Of a DNA stretch of 64,000 nucleotides, positions 41,346 to 50,085 are shown piece by piece. The notes beneath the pieces are model-generated. The model ran no database searches and had not been told where the DNA came from. It saw only the letters and a program-made list of their open reading frames with translations. This DNA comes from Thermocaproicibacter sp041859875. Lineage in GTDB: Bacteria; Bacillota; Clostridia; Oscillospirales; Acutalibacteraceae. The stretch is from NCBI GenBank assembly GCA_041859875.1, contig JBFLFY010000006.1, positions 1 to 64,000 on the forward strand, read 5' to 3'. Within the stretch, counting starts at the first letter, position 1. Every line of letters starts with the position of its first letter. The position numbers and the translations under genes were made by a program.

Positions 41346-41655
41346 GGGCAGCCTCCCTTCAAAAAAATAAGCCTCCGTCCCCCAAAAGAGGACGGAGGCG
41401 AAAACAGTTCCGCGGTTCCACTCCGTTTTTATCACTTTGCTTCGGCCTGTAACGGGGCCTGCCCGTGCGGGGATACTTTCGGTTCCCCCCGCCTGCTCAC
41501 GGATGCATTTCACTGCCCGCCGGGCAAAAAGCGCTTTCAGCCTGTTGACGCTTTCTCTCTTTTGCCCTGCGCGGCGGCTACTCTTCCGTTCACCGCATTT
41601 CTGTTTGCTCCAGTATAGTCCCGGCTGCCGCCGGACGTTACTAAAAAAGCCTACT
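41346..41655 (-). promoter_or_regulatory. Cysteine T-box leader of the cysE-cysS operon
   Basis: The minus-strand leader has Stem I with AGAGTA facing GTGAAATGCA, giving specifier UGC (Cys, 41507-41505) above an ACGGA/TCCGT lower stem. The T-box GGAGTGGAACCGCGG (41424-41410) follows; its TGGA bulge suits tRNA(Cys) with U73. The intrinsic terminator GCCTCCGTCC / GGACGGAGGC plus TTATTTTTTT lies at 41361-41399. Uncharged tRNA(Cys) should therefore allow readthrough into cysE and cysS. Confidence 0.93.
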
Positions 41656-41660
41656 AAAAT

Positions 41661-41689
41661 AGTATAGTACAGAAAATGTCATCTGTAAA
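41661..41689 (-). promoter_or_regulatory. Promoter of the cysteine T-box leader
   Basis: TTTACA and TATACT with a 17-base spacer on the minus strand. Confidence 0.65.
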
Positions 41690-41700
41690 CATCCTGCACG

Positions 41701-42273
41701 TTATTTTGATGCATTAATCAGGTGAAGATTTTCTTTGAGGTAAATTGCTCCGGAAATCACCGTCAGCACCGTTGCAATCCAAAGAAGGATGTCCCCGGCT
41801 GCCAGCATAACTGCGCTGCCGCCCGAAAAGCTTAAAATTTCCTGCATACTCTGGCACAGCAAGACGAAAATAACAGCTACCATCTGGCTGATTGTTTTTG
41901 CTTTGCCCCATTTGTTTGCCGGAATCACCACGCCGTCGCTTTCCAGCGCAAGCAGGCGGATGGAAGTCACCATCAGTTCCCGCGCGATAATCAGCAGAAC
42001 GCACCACACGTTCACAAGGCCAAGCGGAAGGAAGCACACAAGGGCCGAGATGACAAGCACTTTGTCTGCCAGCGGGTCAAGAAATTTTCCAAAGTTGGTG
42101 ATAAGATTCCGCTCCCGCGCAATTTTTCCGTCAAAGCGGTCGGTCAGCGATGCGCCCGCAAACACAAGAAAAGCCCACAGATAGTGGTACGGTATCTGCC
42201 GGTACAAAACAAGCACCACAAAAGCCGGCACAAGGAAAACGCGTAAAAGAGTCAGTTTATTCGGCAGATTCAT
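41701..42273 (-). CDS. pgsA: CDP-diacylglycerol-glycerol-3-phosphate phosphatidyltransferase
   Basis: A 190-residue membrane enzyme with the CDP-alcohol phosphotransferase motif, seen as TDRFDGKIARE followed by GKFLDPLADK (D-x2-DG-x2-AR-x8-G-x3-D-x3-D). It forms phosphatidylglycerol phosphate, the first committed step to anionic phospholipids. It closes the recA-recX-rimO-pgsA run, 11 bases after rimO. Confidence 0.95.
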   Translation of the reverse strand: MNLPNKLTLLRVFLVPAFVVLVLYRQIPYHYLWAFLVFAGASLTDRFDGKIARERNLITNFGKFLDPLADKVLVISALVCFLPLGLVNVWCVLLIIARELMVTSIRLLALESDGVVIPANKWGKAKTISQMVAVIFVLLCQSMQEILSFSGGSAVMLAAGDILLWIATVLTVISGAIYLKENLHLINASK

Positions 42274-42284
42274 TTTACCGCCCC

Positions 42285-43616
42285 CTAGCCAATCATTTCG
42301 CCCGTAAGGTCGCCGTCAATACAGCCGGTAATCTTGACCTGTTCAAAATGGCCGGGCACTGGTTTCCTCCCCTTTGTCTGGAAATATATCTTTCCGTCCA
42401 CGTCGGGGGAATCCATATACGAACGCCCAAACCAGCATTCGGCGCAGCGGTCAAAGCCTTCCGTCAGCACGCGCAACGTTTTTCCAGCCATCTGTTCGCC
42501 CTGCTCCTGCATAATATTCATCTGGATTTCCATCACTTCTTCGGCGCGGCGCTGCTTCTCTTCTTCGTCTATCTGGTTCGGCATCTCGCCGGCCGCAGTG
42601 CCCTCTTCCTGCGAATAGGCAAAGCAACCCAGGCGCTCGAAGCGGATTTCGCGCACAAAAGAACACAGCTCGTCGAACTGCTCTTCCGTTTCGCCGGGGT
42701 AACCGGCAATCAGCGTGGTGCGCAGCACAAGATTTGGCACTGTGGCGCGCATCTTGTGAATCAGCTCCGTTATGGAGCGGCGGTCGCCGCTGCGCCGCAT
42801 GGAGTGCAGAATTTCGGCATTGCAGTGCTGCAGAGGGATGTCGATATATTTGACCAGCTTTTCTTCTTCCGCCATCGTCTGTAAAAGCTCGTCGGTAATC
42901 ACATCCGGGTAAGTGTAGAGGAAGCGAATCCATTCAATGCCGTCAATGCGGCACAGGCGGCGCAGAAGCAGCGCAAGCGACGGCTTTCCGTAAAGGTCGG
43001 AACCGTAGCGCGTGGTGTCCTGCGCAATCAAAATCAGTTCCTTTGCGCCGTTTTCCGCAAGCTTCCGGGCTTCCGCCTCAATGCTCTCCATGGTGCGGGA
43101 ACGGTATGGCCCGCGTATCATCGGAATGGCACAGTAGGAACATCGGTTGTTGCATCCTTCCGCGATTTTCAGGTATGGTGACCAGCTTGGCGTTAAAAGC
43201 ATCCGCTCGCCGCAGATGTCGAGCTTTGTCTTTTCGGGAAAAATCTGCTGCTTTTTGCCGGAAAGGACTTTTTCTACAACGGAAACAATGTCTCCATCCG
43301 CACCAATTCCTACAACGGCGTCGGCTTCAGGGATTTCTTTCATGACCTGTTCCCGGTAGCGCTCGGCAAGGCACCCCGTAACGATAATCGCCTTGATGCG
43401 GCCCTCGGCTTTCAGCCGTGCCAGCTCCAAAATCTCGTCGATTGCCTCCTGCTTTGCGGAGTTAATAAAGCCGCAGGTGTTCACAATGGCGGCATCCGCA
43501 AGCGCGGCGTCATCTTTTACCGTGTACCCGGCTTTTTGAAGGGCAGCCAGCATCATTTCGCCATCTACCTGATTTTTTGCGCAGCCCAGATTGACCATTC
43601 CAACCGAATATGCCAT
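42285..43616 (-). CDS. rimO: Ribosomal protein S12 methylthiotransferase
   Basis: A 443-residue radical-SAM enzyme. The N-terminal UPF0004 domain provides Cys12, Cys48 and Cys82 for the auxiliary cluster; the radical-SAM motif CNNRCSYC gives Cys155, Cys159 and Cys162. A TRAM domain ends the protein. It adds a methylthio group to an aspartate of S12. It abuts recX directly. Confidence 0.95.
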   Translation of the reverse strand: MAYSVGMVNLGCAKNQVDGEMMLAALQKAGYTVKDDAALADAAIVNTCGFINSAKQEAIDEILELARLKAEGRIKAIIVTGCLAERYREQVMKEIPEADAVVGIGADGDIVSVVEKVLSGKKQQIFPEKTKLDICGERMLLTPSWSPYLKIAEGCNNRCSYCAIPMIRGPYRSRTMESIEAEARKLAENGAKELILIAQDTTRYGSDLYGKPSLALLLRRLCRIDGIEWIRFLYTYPDVITDELLQTMAEEEKLVKYIDIPLQHCNAEILHSMRRSGDRRSITELIHKMRATVPNLVLRTTLIAGYPGETEEQFDELCSFVREIRFERLGCFAYSQEEGTAAGEMPNQIDEEEKQRRAEEVMEIQMNIMQEQGEQMAGKTLRVLTEGFDRCAECWFGRSYMDSPDVDGKIYFQTKGRKPVPGHFEQVKITGCIDGDLTGEMIG

Positions 43617-44234
43617 TTATTTTTCCTCATCATCTGCAATATATTTTTGAAGGGCGGCGCGGATGTCATCCCACCGGTAGCCCATGCGCTGAAGTCCTGC
43701 CGCAGCGCGGCGGCGGCCCTTTTCGTCACCAAGGCAGCGCCCGTACTTTCGGGCAAGCACTGCTTCCGCGGATTCCCGCGAGTCAGGCTCCGCTTCAGCG
43801 GCGGCCTGCTCCGCTAGTTCCCGGTTAATTCCGCGCCGCATAAGTTCCATGCGCACACGCGAAGCGGCAAAGCCCTTGCGGGTATATAAAGTGCGCGCCA
43901 GCGAACGGGCGTACTCGCCGTCGTTCACAAAACCAAGCTCCGCCATACGCTGTGCCGCCTTCCCAGCGGTTTCGCGCGGCACGGTGCGGCTCAGTTTGCG
44001 AGCAAGCTCCTTTTCCGAATGGGCGCGGAAGCCCAGCAGGTACATGGCTTTCTGCTCCGCACGGCGAAGGTCGCTTTCTTCTATCAGCTCGTGAAGCTGC
44101 TCGTCCGTAAGGTCATCACCCAGCTTCAGGCCGGATTTGAAATATGTTTCCGTATCGATTTCGACAGCTTTTTCACCGTCGAGAAACAGCGCCACAAGGG
44201 TTTTCCCTTTTGGCTCCACGGCGGAAAGCATCAT
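43617..44234 (-). CDS. recX: Regulatory protein RecX
   Basis: A 205-residue helical protein with the three-helix repeats typical of RecX (ALYLLGFRAHSEKELARKL, ELGFVNDGEYARSLARTLYTRKGFAASRVRMELMRRGI, GRCLGDEKGRRRAAAGLQRMGYRWDDIRAAL). RecX binds and modulates RecA filaments. The start overlaps the recA stop by four bases, so the regulator is translated with its target. Confidence 0.92.
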   Translation of the reverse strand: MMLSAVEPKGKTLVALFLDGEKAVEIDTETYFKSGLKLGDDLTDEQLHELIEESDLRRAEQKAMYLLGFRAHSEKELARKLSRTVPRETAGKAAQRMAELGFVNDGEYARSLARTLYTRKGFAASRVRMELMRRGINRELAEQAAAEAEPDSRESAEAVLARKYGRCLGDEKGRRRAAAGLQRMGYRWDDIRAALQKYIADDEEK

Positions 44235-45412
44235 GTGTCGTCCGCTTCAATATCAATGTCGGAACCATAGCGGGAACCGGCATCCGCCGGCTTTTCCGGC
44301 TCCTCTTCTTTCTGCACGGGCTTTGCGCCGCCCGACGCGGCGGTTTTCTTTGCCGGTGCAGACGCGGCCTTTTTAAAGAGCTCGTCAGAATTTGCACGGA
44401 TTTTTGCTTCGATTTCCTGAGCCATTTCGGGGTGTTCATCCAGGAAAGTCTTTGCGTTGTCGCGCCCCTGCCCAAGGCGGGTTTCACCGTAGGCAAACCA
44501 TGCGCCGCTCTTCTGTACAATCTCCATTTCCACGCCAAGGTCGAGGATCTCGCCGGTGTGGGAAATGCCGTGCCCGTACATCATGTCAAACTCCGCGGTG
44601 CGGAACGGCGGGGCAATTTTGTTTTTGACAACCTTCACACGCGTACGGGAACCAATCTGCTCGTTGCCGACCTTAATGGATTCCCCTTTGCGCACATCCA
44701 GCCGCACAGAAGCGTAAAATTTCAGCGCACGGCCGCCGGTTGTAACCTCTGGGTTTCCGTAGGCAATGCCGATTTTTTCACGCAGCTGATTAATAAAGAT
44801 GGCAATACAGTTTGATTTGGAAATGGCGCCCGCCAATTTGCGCAGCGCCTGCGACATCAGCCGTGCCTGCAGGCCGACAACACTGTCGCCCATCTCGCCC
44901 TCAATTTCTGCGCGGGGAACAAGAGCGGCAACCGAGTCAATGACAATCACGTCGATTGCACCGGAGCGGACGAGCGCTTCGGTGATTTCAAGCGCCTGCT
45001 CGCCGGTGTCCGGCTGAGAAACGAGAAGGGAGTCCACATCTACACCCAAAGCCGCGGCATAAGTCGGGTCAAGGGCATGCTCCACGTCAATAAACGCGGC
45101 GTTGCCGCCGTTTTTCTGGCCTTGTGCAATGCAGTGCAGGGCCAGCGTCGTTTTGCCGGAGCTTTCAGGGCCGTAAATCTCAACAATACGCCCGCGCGGC
45201 AGGCCGCCGATGCCAAGCGCAAGGTCAAGCCCCAGCGAACCCGTAGAGATTGCCTCCACATGCATGGCCTGATTTTGGCCCAGACGCATCACCGCGCCTT
45301 TTCCGAACTGCTTTTCTATCTGTGCAAGGGCTGTTTTCAAAGCCTCTTTTTTATCGCTGTTCGTGTCGACTGTTTTGGTCAGCTTCTTAGTCGCTGCTCC
45401 TTTTTCCGACAT
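44231..45412 (-). CDS. recA: Recombinase RecA
   Basis: A 393-residue RecA. Walker A is GPESSGKTTL (81-90), Walker B is VIVIDSVAAL, and QLREKIG plus the DNA-binding loop GNPEVTTGGRALKFYASVRLDVR are present. A roughly 50-residue C-terminal Ala/Lys/Glu-rich tail ends the protein, longer than in E. coli. It drives homologous recombination and LexA self-cleavage. I see no GAAC-N4-GTTC type LexA box near its promoter. Confidence 0.98.
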   Translation of the reverse strand: MSEKGAATKKLTKTVDTNSDKKEALKTALAQIEKQFGKGAVMRLGQNQAMHVEAISTGSLGLDLALGIGGLPRGRIVEIYGPESSGKTTLALHCIAQGQKNGGNAAFIDVEHALDPTYAAALGVDVDSLLVSQPDTGEQALEITEALVRSGAIDVIVIDSVAALVPRAEIEGEMGDSVVGLQARLMSQALRKLAGAISKSNCIAIFINQLREKIGIAYGNPEVTTGGRALKFYASVRLDVRKGESIKVGNEQIGSRTRVKVVKNKIAPPFRTAEFDMMYGHGISHTGEILDLGVEMEIVQKSGAWFAYGETRLGQGRDNAKTFLDEHPEMAQEIEAKIRANSDELFKKAASAPAKKTAASGGAKPVQKEEEPEKPADAGSRYGSDIDIEADDT

Positions 45413-45465
45413 AGTCCGTTCCTCCCGTCACACGTGCCGCCTGACTTCTTTCAGATAATACAGCT

Positions 45466-45494
45466 ATTATAATTTATTCCCGCTCGAAAAGCAA
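45466..45494 (-). promoter_or_regulatory. recA promoter
   Basis: TTGCTT and TATAAT with a 17-base spacer on the minus strand, 54 bases upstream of the recA ATG. Confidence 0.65.
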
Positions 45495-45523
45495 GCACAG
45501 CTGGCGCTGCCGCTTTTTGAGCC

Positions 45524-45890
45524 AGCATAGCCCGAAACTGGGCTATGCTAAAGTTTTCGCCAGGCCCTTTTCAGAGAATAACCCAAGATTTAAACCCGCT
45601 GGAAAAGTGCACTAGTCTTCCGTACCGGCATAACCCCAAATTGGGATAACTTAAAAGTTTTCGCCAGGCTTTTTTCAGAGAAAATCCCAAGCCTTGAACC
45701 CGCTGGGGAAGTGCTAAAGTTTTCCGTGTCAGCATGGCCCGAAACTGGGCTATGCTAAAGTTTTCGCCAAGCCTTTTTCAGAGAATAACCCAAGATTTGA
45801 ACCCGCTGAAAAAGTGCTAAAATTTTCCGCGCCGCAGTTGCCCAAAACAGGCTTTCAGTAAAGTTTTCGCCAGGCCTTTTTCAAAAGGCC
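45524..45890. repeat. Tandem array (about 3.5 copies of a 103-104-base unit) of the dispersed repeat
   Basis: Units begin near 45524, 45627, 45731 and 45833. Each has an inverted repeat at its head (unit 1: AGCATAGCCC-GAAACT-GGGCTATGCT, perfect 10 bp), then AAAGTTTTCGCCAGGCC, a CAGAGAATAACCCAAGATTT segment, and ACCCGCTG ... AAGTGC. The fourth unit is truncated and ends in the palindrome GGCCTTTTTCAAAAGGCC (45873-45890), which carries the prmC stop codon. The 468-base gap between recA and prmC holds nothing else but the recA promoter. Confidence 0.9.
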
Positions 45891-46726
45891 ACACCGCAGA
45901 CCACACGGTCAAGGCCGCTGAAGTCCTGAAGCACGCGGAGATTCGTCAGCATTTCGTTGAAAAGTTCCGCCACAGCCTGCTCCTGCTCTTCGCCAATCTC
46001 CACCGCGGCAATACCTCCCGGCTTCAGTTTTGGCAGCCAAATTTTGGCGATGGCACGGTAAAACAGAAGCCCGTCTTCTCCGCCGTCGAGTGCTTCACAC
46101 GGTTCCCGCCGCACTTCTTCCTGTAACCCAGATATTTCCTTTTGGCACACATACGGCGGGTTGGAAACAATGCCGTCAAGAGATGAAATATTTTCTGCCG
46201 CCGCAGAGGAAAGCACATCCGCTTCCAACGCCGTTACACCCGAAATTTTCGTTTCTTCTATGTTTTTGCGCAAAAACCGCATCGCCTGCGGGTACTTCTC
46301 CACTGCCGTGACCTCAGCCCCCGGCAAAAACTCCGCTAAGCCGAGCGCCACCGCGCCCGTTCCGGAACACAAGTCTGCAATTTTCGGCTTTCGCACACTC
46401 TTCAGCATTTCAGCCGCCGTTCGCACAAGCAATTCCGTTTCTTCCCGCGGAATCAGCACACCTTCGCCGACTTTCAGCGTGAAATTGAGAAACGGCCACT
46501 CGCCCAGAATATACTGCAGCGGCCGTCCCGCGGCGCGTTCCCTGGCCATAGAAAAGTAGGCCTGCGCCTTTTGCGCATCCGCTTCCCGGGAAGACTGCAA
46601 AATACGCTTCTGCCGGTCGAGACCGAAAGCCTTTTCAAAAAGACAGCCTGCGTCAAACGCCGGCGATTCATTTTTGGCTTCTTCCAGAATCTTTTTCCCC
46701 CGGCGGTAAACTTCTCCCAGAGTCAT
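45881..46726 (-). CDS. prmC: Peptide chain release factor N5-glutamine methyltransferase
   Basis: A 281-residue enzyme with an N-terminal helical domain and the catalytic motif VSNPPYV. The SAM site is ADLCSGTGAVALGLAEFL. It methylates the GGQ glutamine of release factors. Its start overlaps the DUF1385 gene by four bases. The final residues VAF and the TGA stop are read from the repeat palindrome at 45873-45890. Confidence 0.94.
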   Translation of the reverse strand: MTLGEVYRRGKKILEEAKNESPAFDAGCLFEKAFGLDRQKRILQSSREADAQKAQAYFSMARERAAGRPLQYILGEWPFLNFTLKVGEGVLIPREETELLVRTAAEMLKSVRKPKIADLCSGTGAVALGLAEFLPGAEVTAVEKYPQAMRFLRKNIEETKISGVTALEADVLSSAAAENISSLDGIVSNPPYVCQKEISGLQEEVRREPCEALDGGEDGLLFYRAIAKIWLPKLKPGGIAAVEIGEEQEQAVAELFNEMLTNLRVLQDFSGLDRVVCGVAF

Positions 46727-47691
46727 GCCGCATCCTTCGGCACACCGACGCGGTCTTCGCCGCTCTCCGGTATCACTTCATTCATAGCGGCTATGGCAAC
46801 CTCTATCATGCTGTCGTCCGGCTCTTTTGTCGTAATGCGCTGCATCCACAGGCCGGGCGCAGAAATAATATGCGTCAGTAAATTGTCGTTGCGCCCACAG
46901 TAACGGATCAGCTCATAGCCAATGCCCACAACAATCGGGATACACAGCAGTTTTGCCAGTGTGCGCACAAGCGGCTGGGTAAATGGAATCAGAAACCCGA
47001 CGAGGATGCCAATCAGCAGCATCAGCACAAGGAAACTCGTGCCGCAGCGCGGGTGAAACCGCTGGTGTTTCCGCACATTTTCCACCGTAAGCTCTTCGTT
47101 GTTTTCGTAGCAAAAAATTGTTTTATGCTCCGCGCCGTGGTACTCGAAAACCCGGCGTACATCCGGCAGAGAAGCACAGAAGGCAAGGTAGCCAATGAAA
47201 ATCAAAATTCGAAGAAGCCCTTCAAGCGGTGAGCGCCACCAGGCGATGGACGGCCCTACGCTCTGCTGCAGCAAATTAAAGAGCCATGTAGGAAGCACAA
47301 AAAACAGTGCAATGGCTATCACCAGCCCCAGCACCGTCCCGAAAACCGAGATGACATTCATGGCCTTGTCCCCAAACTTTTCCTGAACCCAGCGGTCAAA
47401 TTTCGACTCGTCCTCTTCGCCGTCGTCCAGCCCAGCTTTGTCTACGGAAAGGGAGAGCGCCTTGTAGCCGATTTTCATAGAGTCCACAAAGCCGGCAATC
47501 CCGCGTAAAAATGGCAGCCGCCAAACGCGGCTGCGGGAGGCGAGACAGTTTGTTTCCATCTCTTCGCAGGAGATGCTTCCGTCCGGCATCCGCACCGCGA
47601 CTTCCGTCTTTTTGGGGCCGCGCATCATGATTCCCTCTACAAGAGCCTGCCCGCCGATGGATGTAATGCACTTTGTTTTTTCTCTGCTCAT
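46723..47691 (-). CDS. DUF1385 membrane protein (YqhQ-like)
   Basis: A 322-residue protein. The N-terminus SIGGQALVEGIMMRGPKKTEVAVRMPDG is the family hallmark; membrane helices follow (about 105-135, 150-175, 215-265). The internal YHGAEHKTIFCYE contains a conserved His pair, also a family feature. Function is unknown; the family is often next to prmC and prfA in Firmicutes, as here next to prmC. It overlaps its neighbours by four bases on both sides. Confidence 0.9.
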   Translation of the reverse strand: MSREKTKCITSIGGQALVEGIMMRGPKKTEVAVRMPDGSISCEEMETNCLASRSRVWRLPFLRGIAGFVDSMKIGYKALSLSVDKAGLDDGEEDESKFDRWVQEKFGDKAMNVISVFGTVLGLVIAIALFFVLPTWLFNLLQQSVGPSIAWWRSPLEGLLRILIFIGYLAFCASLPDVRRVFEYHGAEHKTIFCYENNEELTVENVRKHQRFHPRCGTSFLVLMLLIGILVGFLIPFTQPLVRTLAKLLCIPIVVGIGYELIRYCGRNDNLLTHIISAPGLWMQRITTKEPDDSMIEVAIAAMNEVIPESGEDRVGVPKDAA

Positions 47692-49163
47692 TCAGGGTTC
47701 CTTTCTTCTTTTCCGGCTTCCAGTGTTTTGGTTTCGAGCTTTTGGAAAGTTGGGATGCGTATGGTTACGGCTGTGCCGACGTTTTCGTGGCTGTCGATGT
47801 CCAGGCTGCCGGAATGAAGCGTCATAATCTCATCCGCCAGCGCAAGCCCTATGCCGGAGCCGCGCACAGTCTGGTTTGCTTTGTAGAATTTTTTCTTCAC
47901 ATTCGGCAGGTGCTCTGCCGGAATCCCGCAGCCATCGTCTGCGATAACGACGCGGATAAACCCGTCTTCCTCGGCGGCGTTCACCGTAATGGTGCCGCCT
48001 TCCTTGGTATATTTCAAAGCATTGTCAAGCACATTGACAAAAACCTGCCGCAGGCGGTTGATGTCGCCAAGCACCGGCGAAAGCATTGCCGGCTCATCGT
48101 AAATTAAAAATTTTTCTTCGCTGCGCGCGCGTTCGCTGAACATATATACCGCCGCGCCAAGCTCTGCAAGAATATCAATCTTGTCCATAGTCAGCGTCAT
48201 GCGGCCGCTCTGCATCCGTGAAAAGTCGAGCAGTTCTTCCACAATTCCGGAAAGCCGCTCAGTTTCGCTTACAATAATTGCCATGCCGCGGTGGAAAGTC
48301 TGCTGGTCGGTTTCACCGGACTGCAGCGTTTCCGCCCATCCTTTAATTGCCGTAAGCGGAGTGCGCAGCTCATGGGAAACGGAAGAAATAAAATCATTTT
48401 TCATCTTCTCGTTTTCGCCAAGCTCATCGGCCATGTTATTAATGGTATCGCACAGCTCGCCGATTTCGTCGTTGTTCTGCTTTTTGATGCGGACTTTAAA
48501 GTCGCCCTGTGCAATTCGTTTCGCCGTCGCTCCAATTTCGCGGATTGGCGTTAAGATGGAACGAATAAAATAGTGGCTCGAAAGGGCAACGAGCAGAATG
48601 ACGACAAGACCCGTCAGGATAAGCGCCGAAATCACGGTGAAAATCTGCTGGTCTGCTTCTTCCAGCGAAACCACATAGCGGATAGATCCCACAGGGGAAC
48701 CGGCCTCGTTGCGGATTACGCGCGTTACGGCCATGACGTGTTCGCCGCTTTTTAATTTACCCGTCCAGGTACCATAGTCTTCCGAAGCGGCAAGCGCCGC
48801 GGTATAGTCCGGCATGGGCTGTGTCTGGTCCGGTGTAAACCCGATGGACGTCGTCACAATCTGGCCCGACTGGCTGATAACCATCAGCTCCATACTTTCT
48901 TTATTCGGGAAGCCTTCCACATAACCACGCGCAGCGTTGATGAAGTCTTCCGAAGATTTGCGCCCATAGCTGGAAAAGACGTTTGTCAACTCGTCGGAAC
49001 GGCCGTTCAGCGCAGACTGGAAGCCGTTGTAAACGTATCCCTGCACGGCGAAGGAAAGTGCCGCAACAAGGATGACAACCACAAGCAGCAGTGCGCCCAC
49101 GCTGTTGGTAATCCACCGCCGCGCAATGCTGGTCTTGTTTCCCGTACCGTTTTTGTTTTCCAC
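47688..49163 (-). CDS. Sensor histidine kinase
   Basis: A 491-residue membrane kinase. TM1 is at about 19-41 and TM2 at 176-198, flanking an extracytoplasmic sensor of about 130 residues with a PAS/Cache-like middle (MELMVISQSGQIVTTSIG). HAMP (about 198-250), HisKA with phospho-acceptor His264 (SVSHELRTPL) and HATPase (NVLDNALKYT, DDGCGIP, GSGIGLAL) follow. It pairs with the response regulator just upstream and overlaps the DUF1385 gene by four bases. Confidence 0.93.
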   Translation of the reverse strand: MENKNGTGNKTSIARRWITNSVGALLLVVVILVAALSFAVQGYVYNGFQSALNGRSDELTNVFSSYGRKSSEDFINAARGYVEGFPNKESMELMVISQSGQIVTTSIGFTPDQTQPMPDYTAALAASEDYGTWTGKLKSGEHVMAVTRVIRNEAGSPVGSIRYVVSLEEADQQIFTVISALILTGLVVILLVALSSHYFIRSILTPIREIGATAKRIAQGDFKVRIKKQNNDEIGELCDTINNMADELGENEKMKNDFISSVSHELRTPLTAIKGWAETLQSGETDQQTFHRGMAIIVSETERLSGIVEELLDFSRMQSGRMTLTMDKIDILAELGAAVYMFSERARSEEKFLIYDEPAMLSPVLGDINRLRQVFVNVLDNALKYTKEGGTITVNAAEEDGFIRVVIADDGCGIPAEHLPNVKKKFYKANQTVRGSGIGLALADEIMTLHSGSLDIDSHENVGTAVTIRIPTFQKLETKTLEAGKEERNPE

Positions 49164-49187
49164 TTTCCTTCACCCCTTCCGACCCCC

Positions 49188-49214
49188 GGCCCTTTGAAAA
49201 GGGCCTGGCGGGCA
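49188..49214 (-). repeat. Diverged copy of the dispersed GGCC-palindrome repeat
   Basis: On the plus strand GGCCCTTTGAAAAGGGCC is followed by TGGCG, the same order as at 4545-4575. It lies in the 195-base gap between the response-regulator stop and the kinase start. Confidence 0.55.
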
Positions 49215-49358
49215 CAAAGTGCCATTCGCTGCCTACGGCACTCACGAGGAGCGCCCGGCAGAAAAAAATAAGATTTGCTTATCGCAGAATTCCCGCATTT
49301 GAGCTTTCATATTTTCAAAAGCTCCTGTATAACAAGCGTCGCGCAGCATTTGGCTGCC

Positions 49359-50063
49359 TCAGGCTTCCCATTTATAGCCCAGGCCCCAAACTGTAACGAT
49401 GTGCTGCGGGTTGGAAGGCTCGTCCTCCACCTTCATGCGCAGGCGGCGGATATTGACATCTACGATTTTTTCTTCGCCGTAATAAGATTCGCCCCACACA
49501 TGGCGCAGAATGTCGGTACGGTCCATCGCCATACCCGGGTTTGAAAAGAAGTACTCCATAATCTGGAACTCTACCTGCGTCAGTTCTACCGGCGTGCTAT
49601 TTTTCAAAAGCGTCCGGCTGCGCAGGTTCAGTACAAAGTCACCGGAACGCAGCTCTTCGCTGAAATTGCTGCGGCTGCGTTCCCGTTCCAGCGCAACACG
49701 CCGGTAAACAGCGTCGACGCGCGCCACAAGTTCGCTGGGGCTGAACGGTTTCGTTACATAGTCGTCGGCGCCCAGCATCAGGCCGCCCACTTTGTCCATT
49801 TCCTGCGTTTTCGCTGTCAGCATGATAATGCCGATGGAACCGCTGCGGCGGCGAAGTTCTTTGCACACAGCAAGGCCGTCGTTCGTGCCCGGCATCATAA
49901 TGTCCAGCACGGCAACGTCAATATTCTGCCCCTGGCTCTCGTAGATTTCCAGTGCTTTGTCGCCGCTGGAGGCTTCCAGCGTTTCGTACCCGGCGCGCTT
50001 CAGGTTAATGACCACAAATTCGCGGATGGCTTGTTCGTCCTCCGCAACAAGGATTGTCTTCAA
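49359..50063 (-). CDS. OmpR-family response regulator
   Basis: A 234-residue regulator. The receiver has acidic pair E8/D9, phospho-acceptor Asp54 (VLDIMMPG) and Lys in VTKPFSPSELVARV. The C-terminal winged helix ends with VWGESYYGEEKIVDVNIRRLRMKVEDEP. It sits between the lipoprotein and kinase genes; its targets are not evident. Confidence 0.94.
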   Translation of the reverse strand: MKTILVAEDEQAIREFVVINLKRAGYETLEASSGDKALEIYESQGQNIDVAVLDIMMPGTNDGLAVCKELRRRSGSIGIIMLTAKTQEMDKVGGLMLGADDYVTKPFSPSELVARVDAVYRRVALERERSRSNFSEELRSGDFVLNLRSRTLLKNSTPVELTQVEFQIMEYFFSNPGMAMDRTDILRHVWGESYYGEEKIVDVNIRRLRMKVEDEPSNPQHIVTVWGLGYKWEA

Positions 50064-50085
50064 GGGCTTCCCTCCACTTTTCGAT

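Noticed and set aside
41343..41513. 57-codon N-terminal extension of CysE
   Set aside because: It is the T-box leader, including specifier and terminator, read in frame; the true ATG at 41342 has a good ribosome site.
45413..45523. LexA-type SOS box before recA
   Set aside because: No GAAC-N4-GTTC-like palindrome could be found near the promoter at 45466-45494.
45524..45890. CRISPR array
   Set aside because: The 103-base step is made of diverged copies of the whole unit with no unique spacers and no cas genes.
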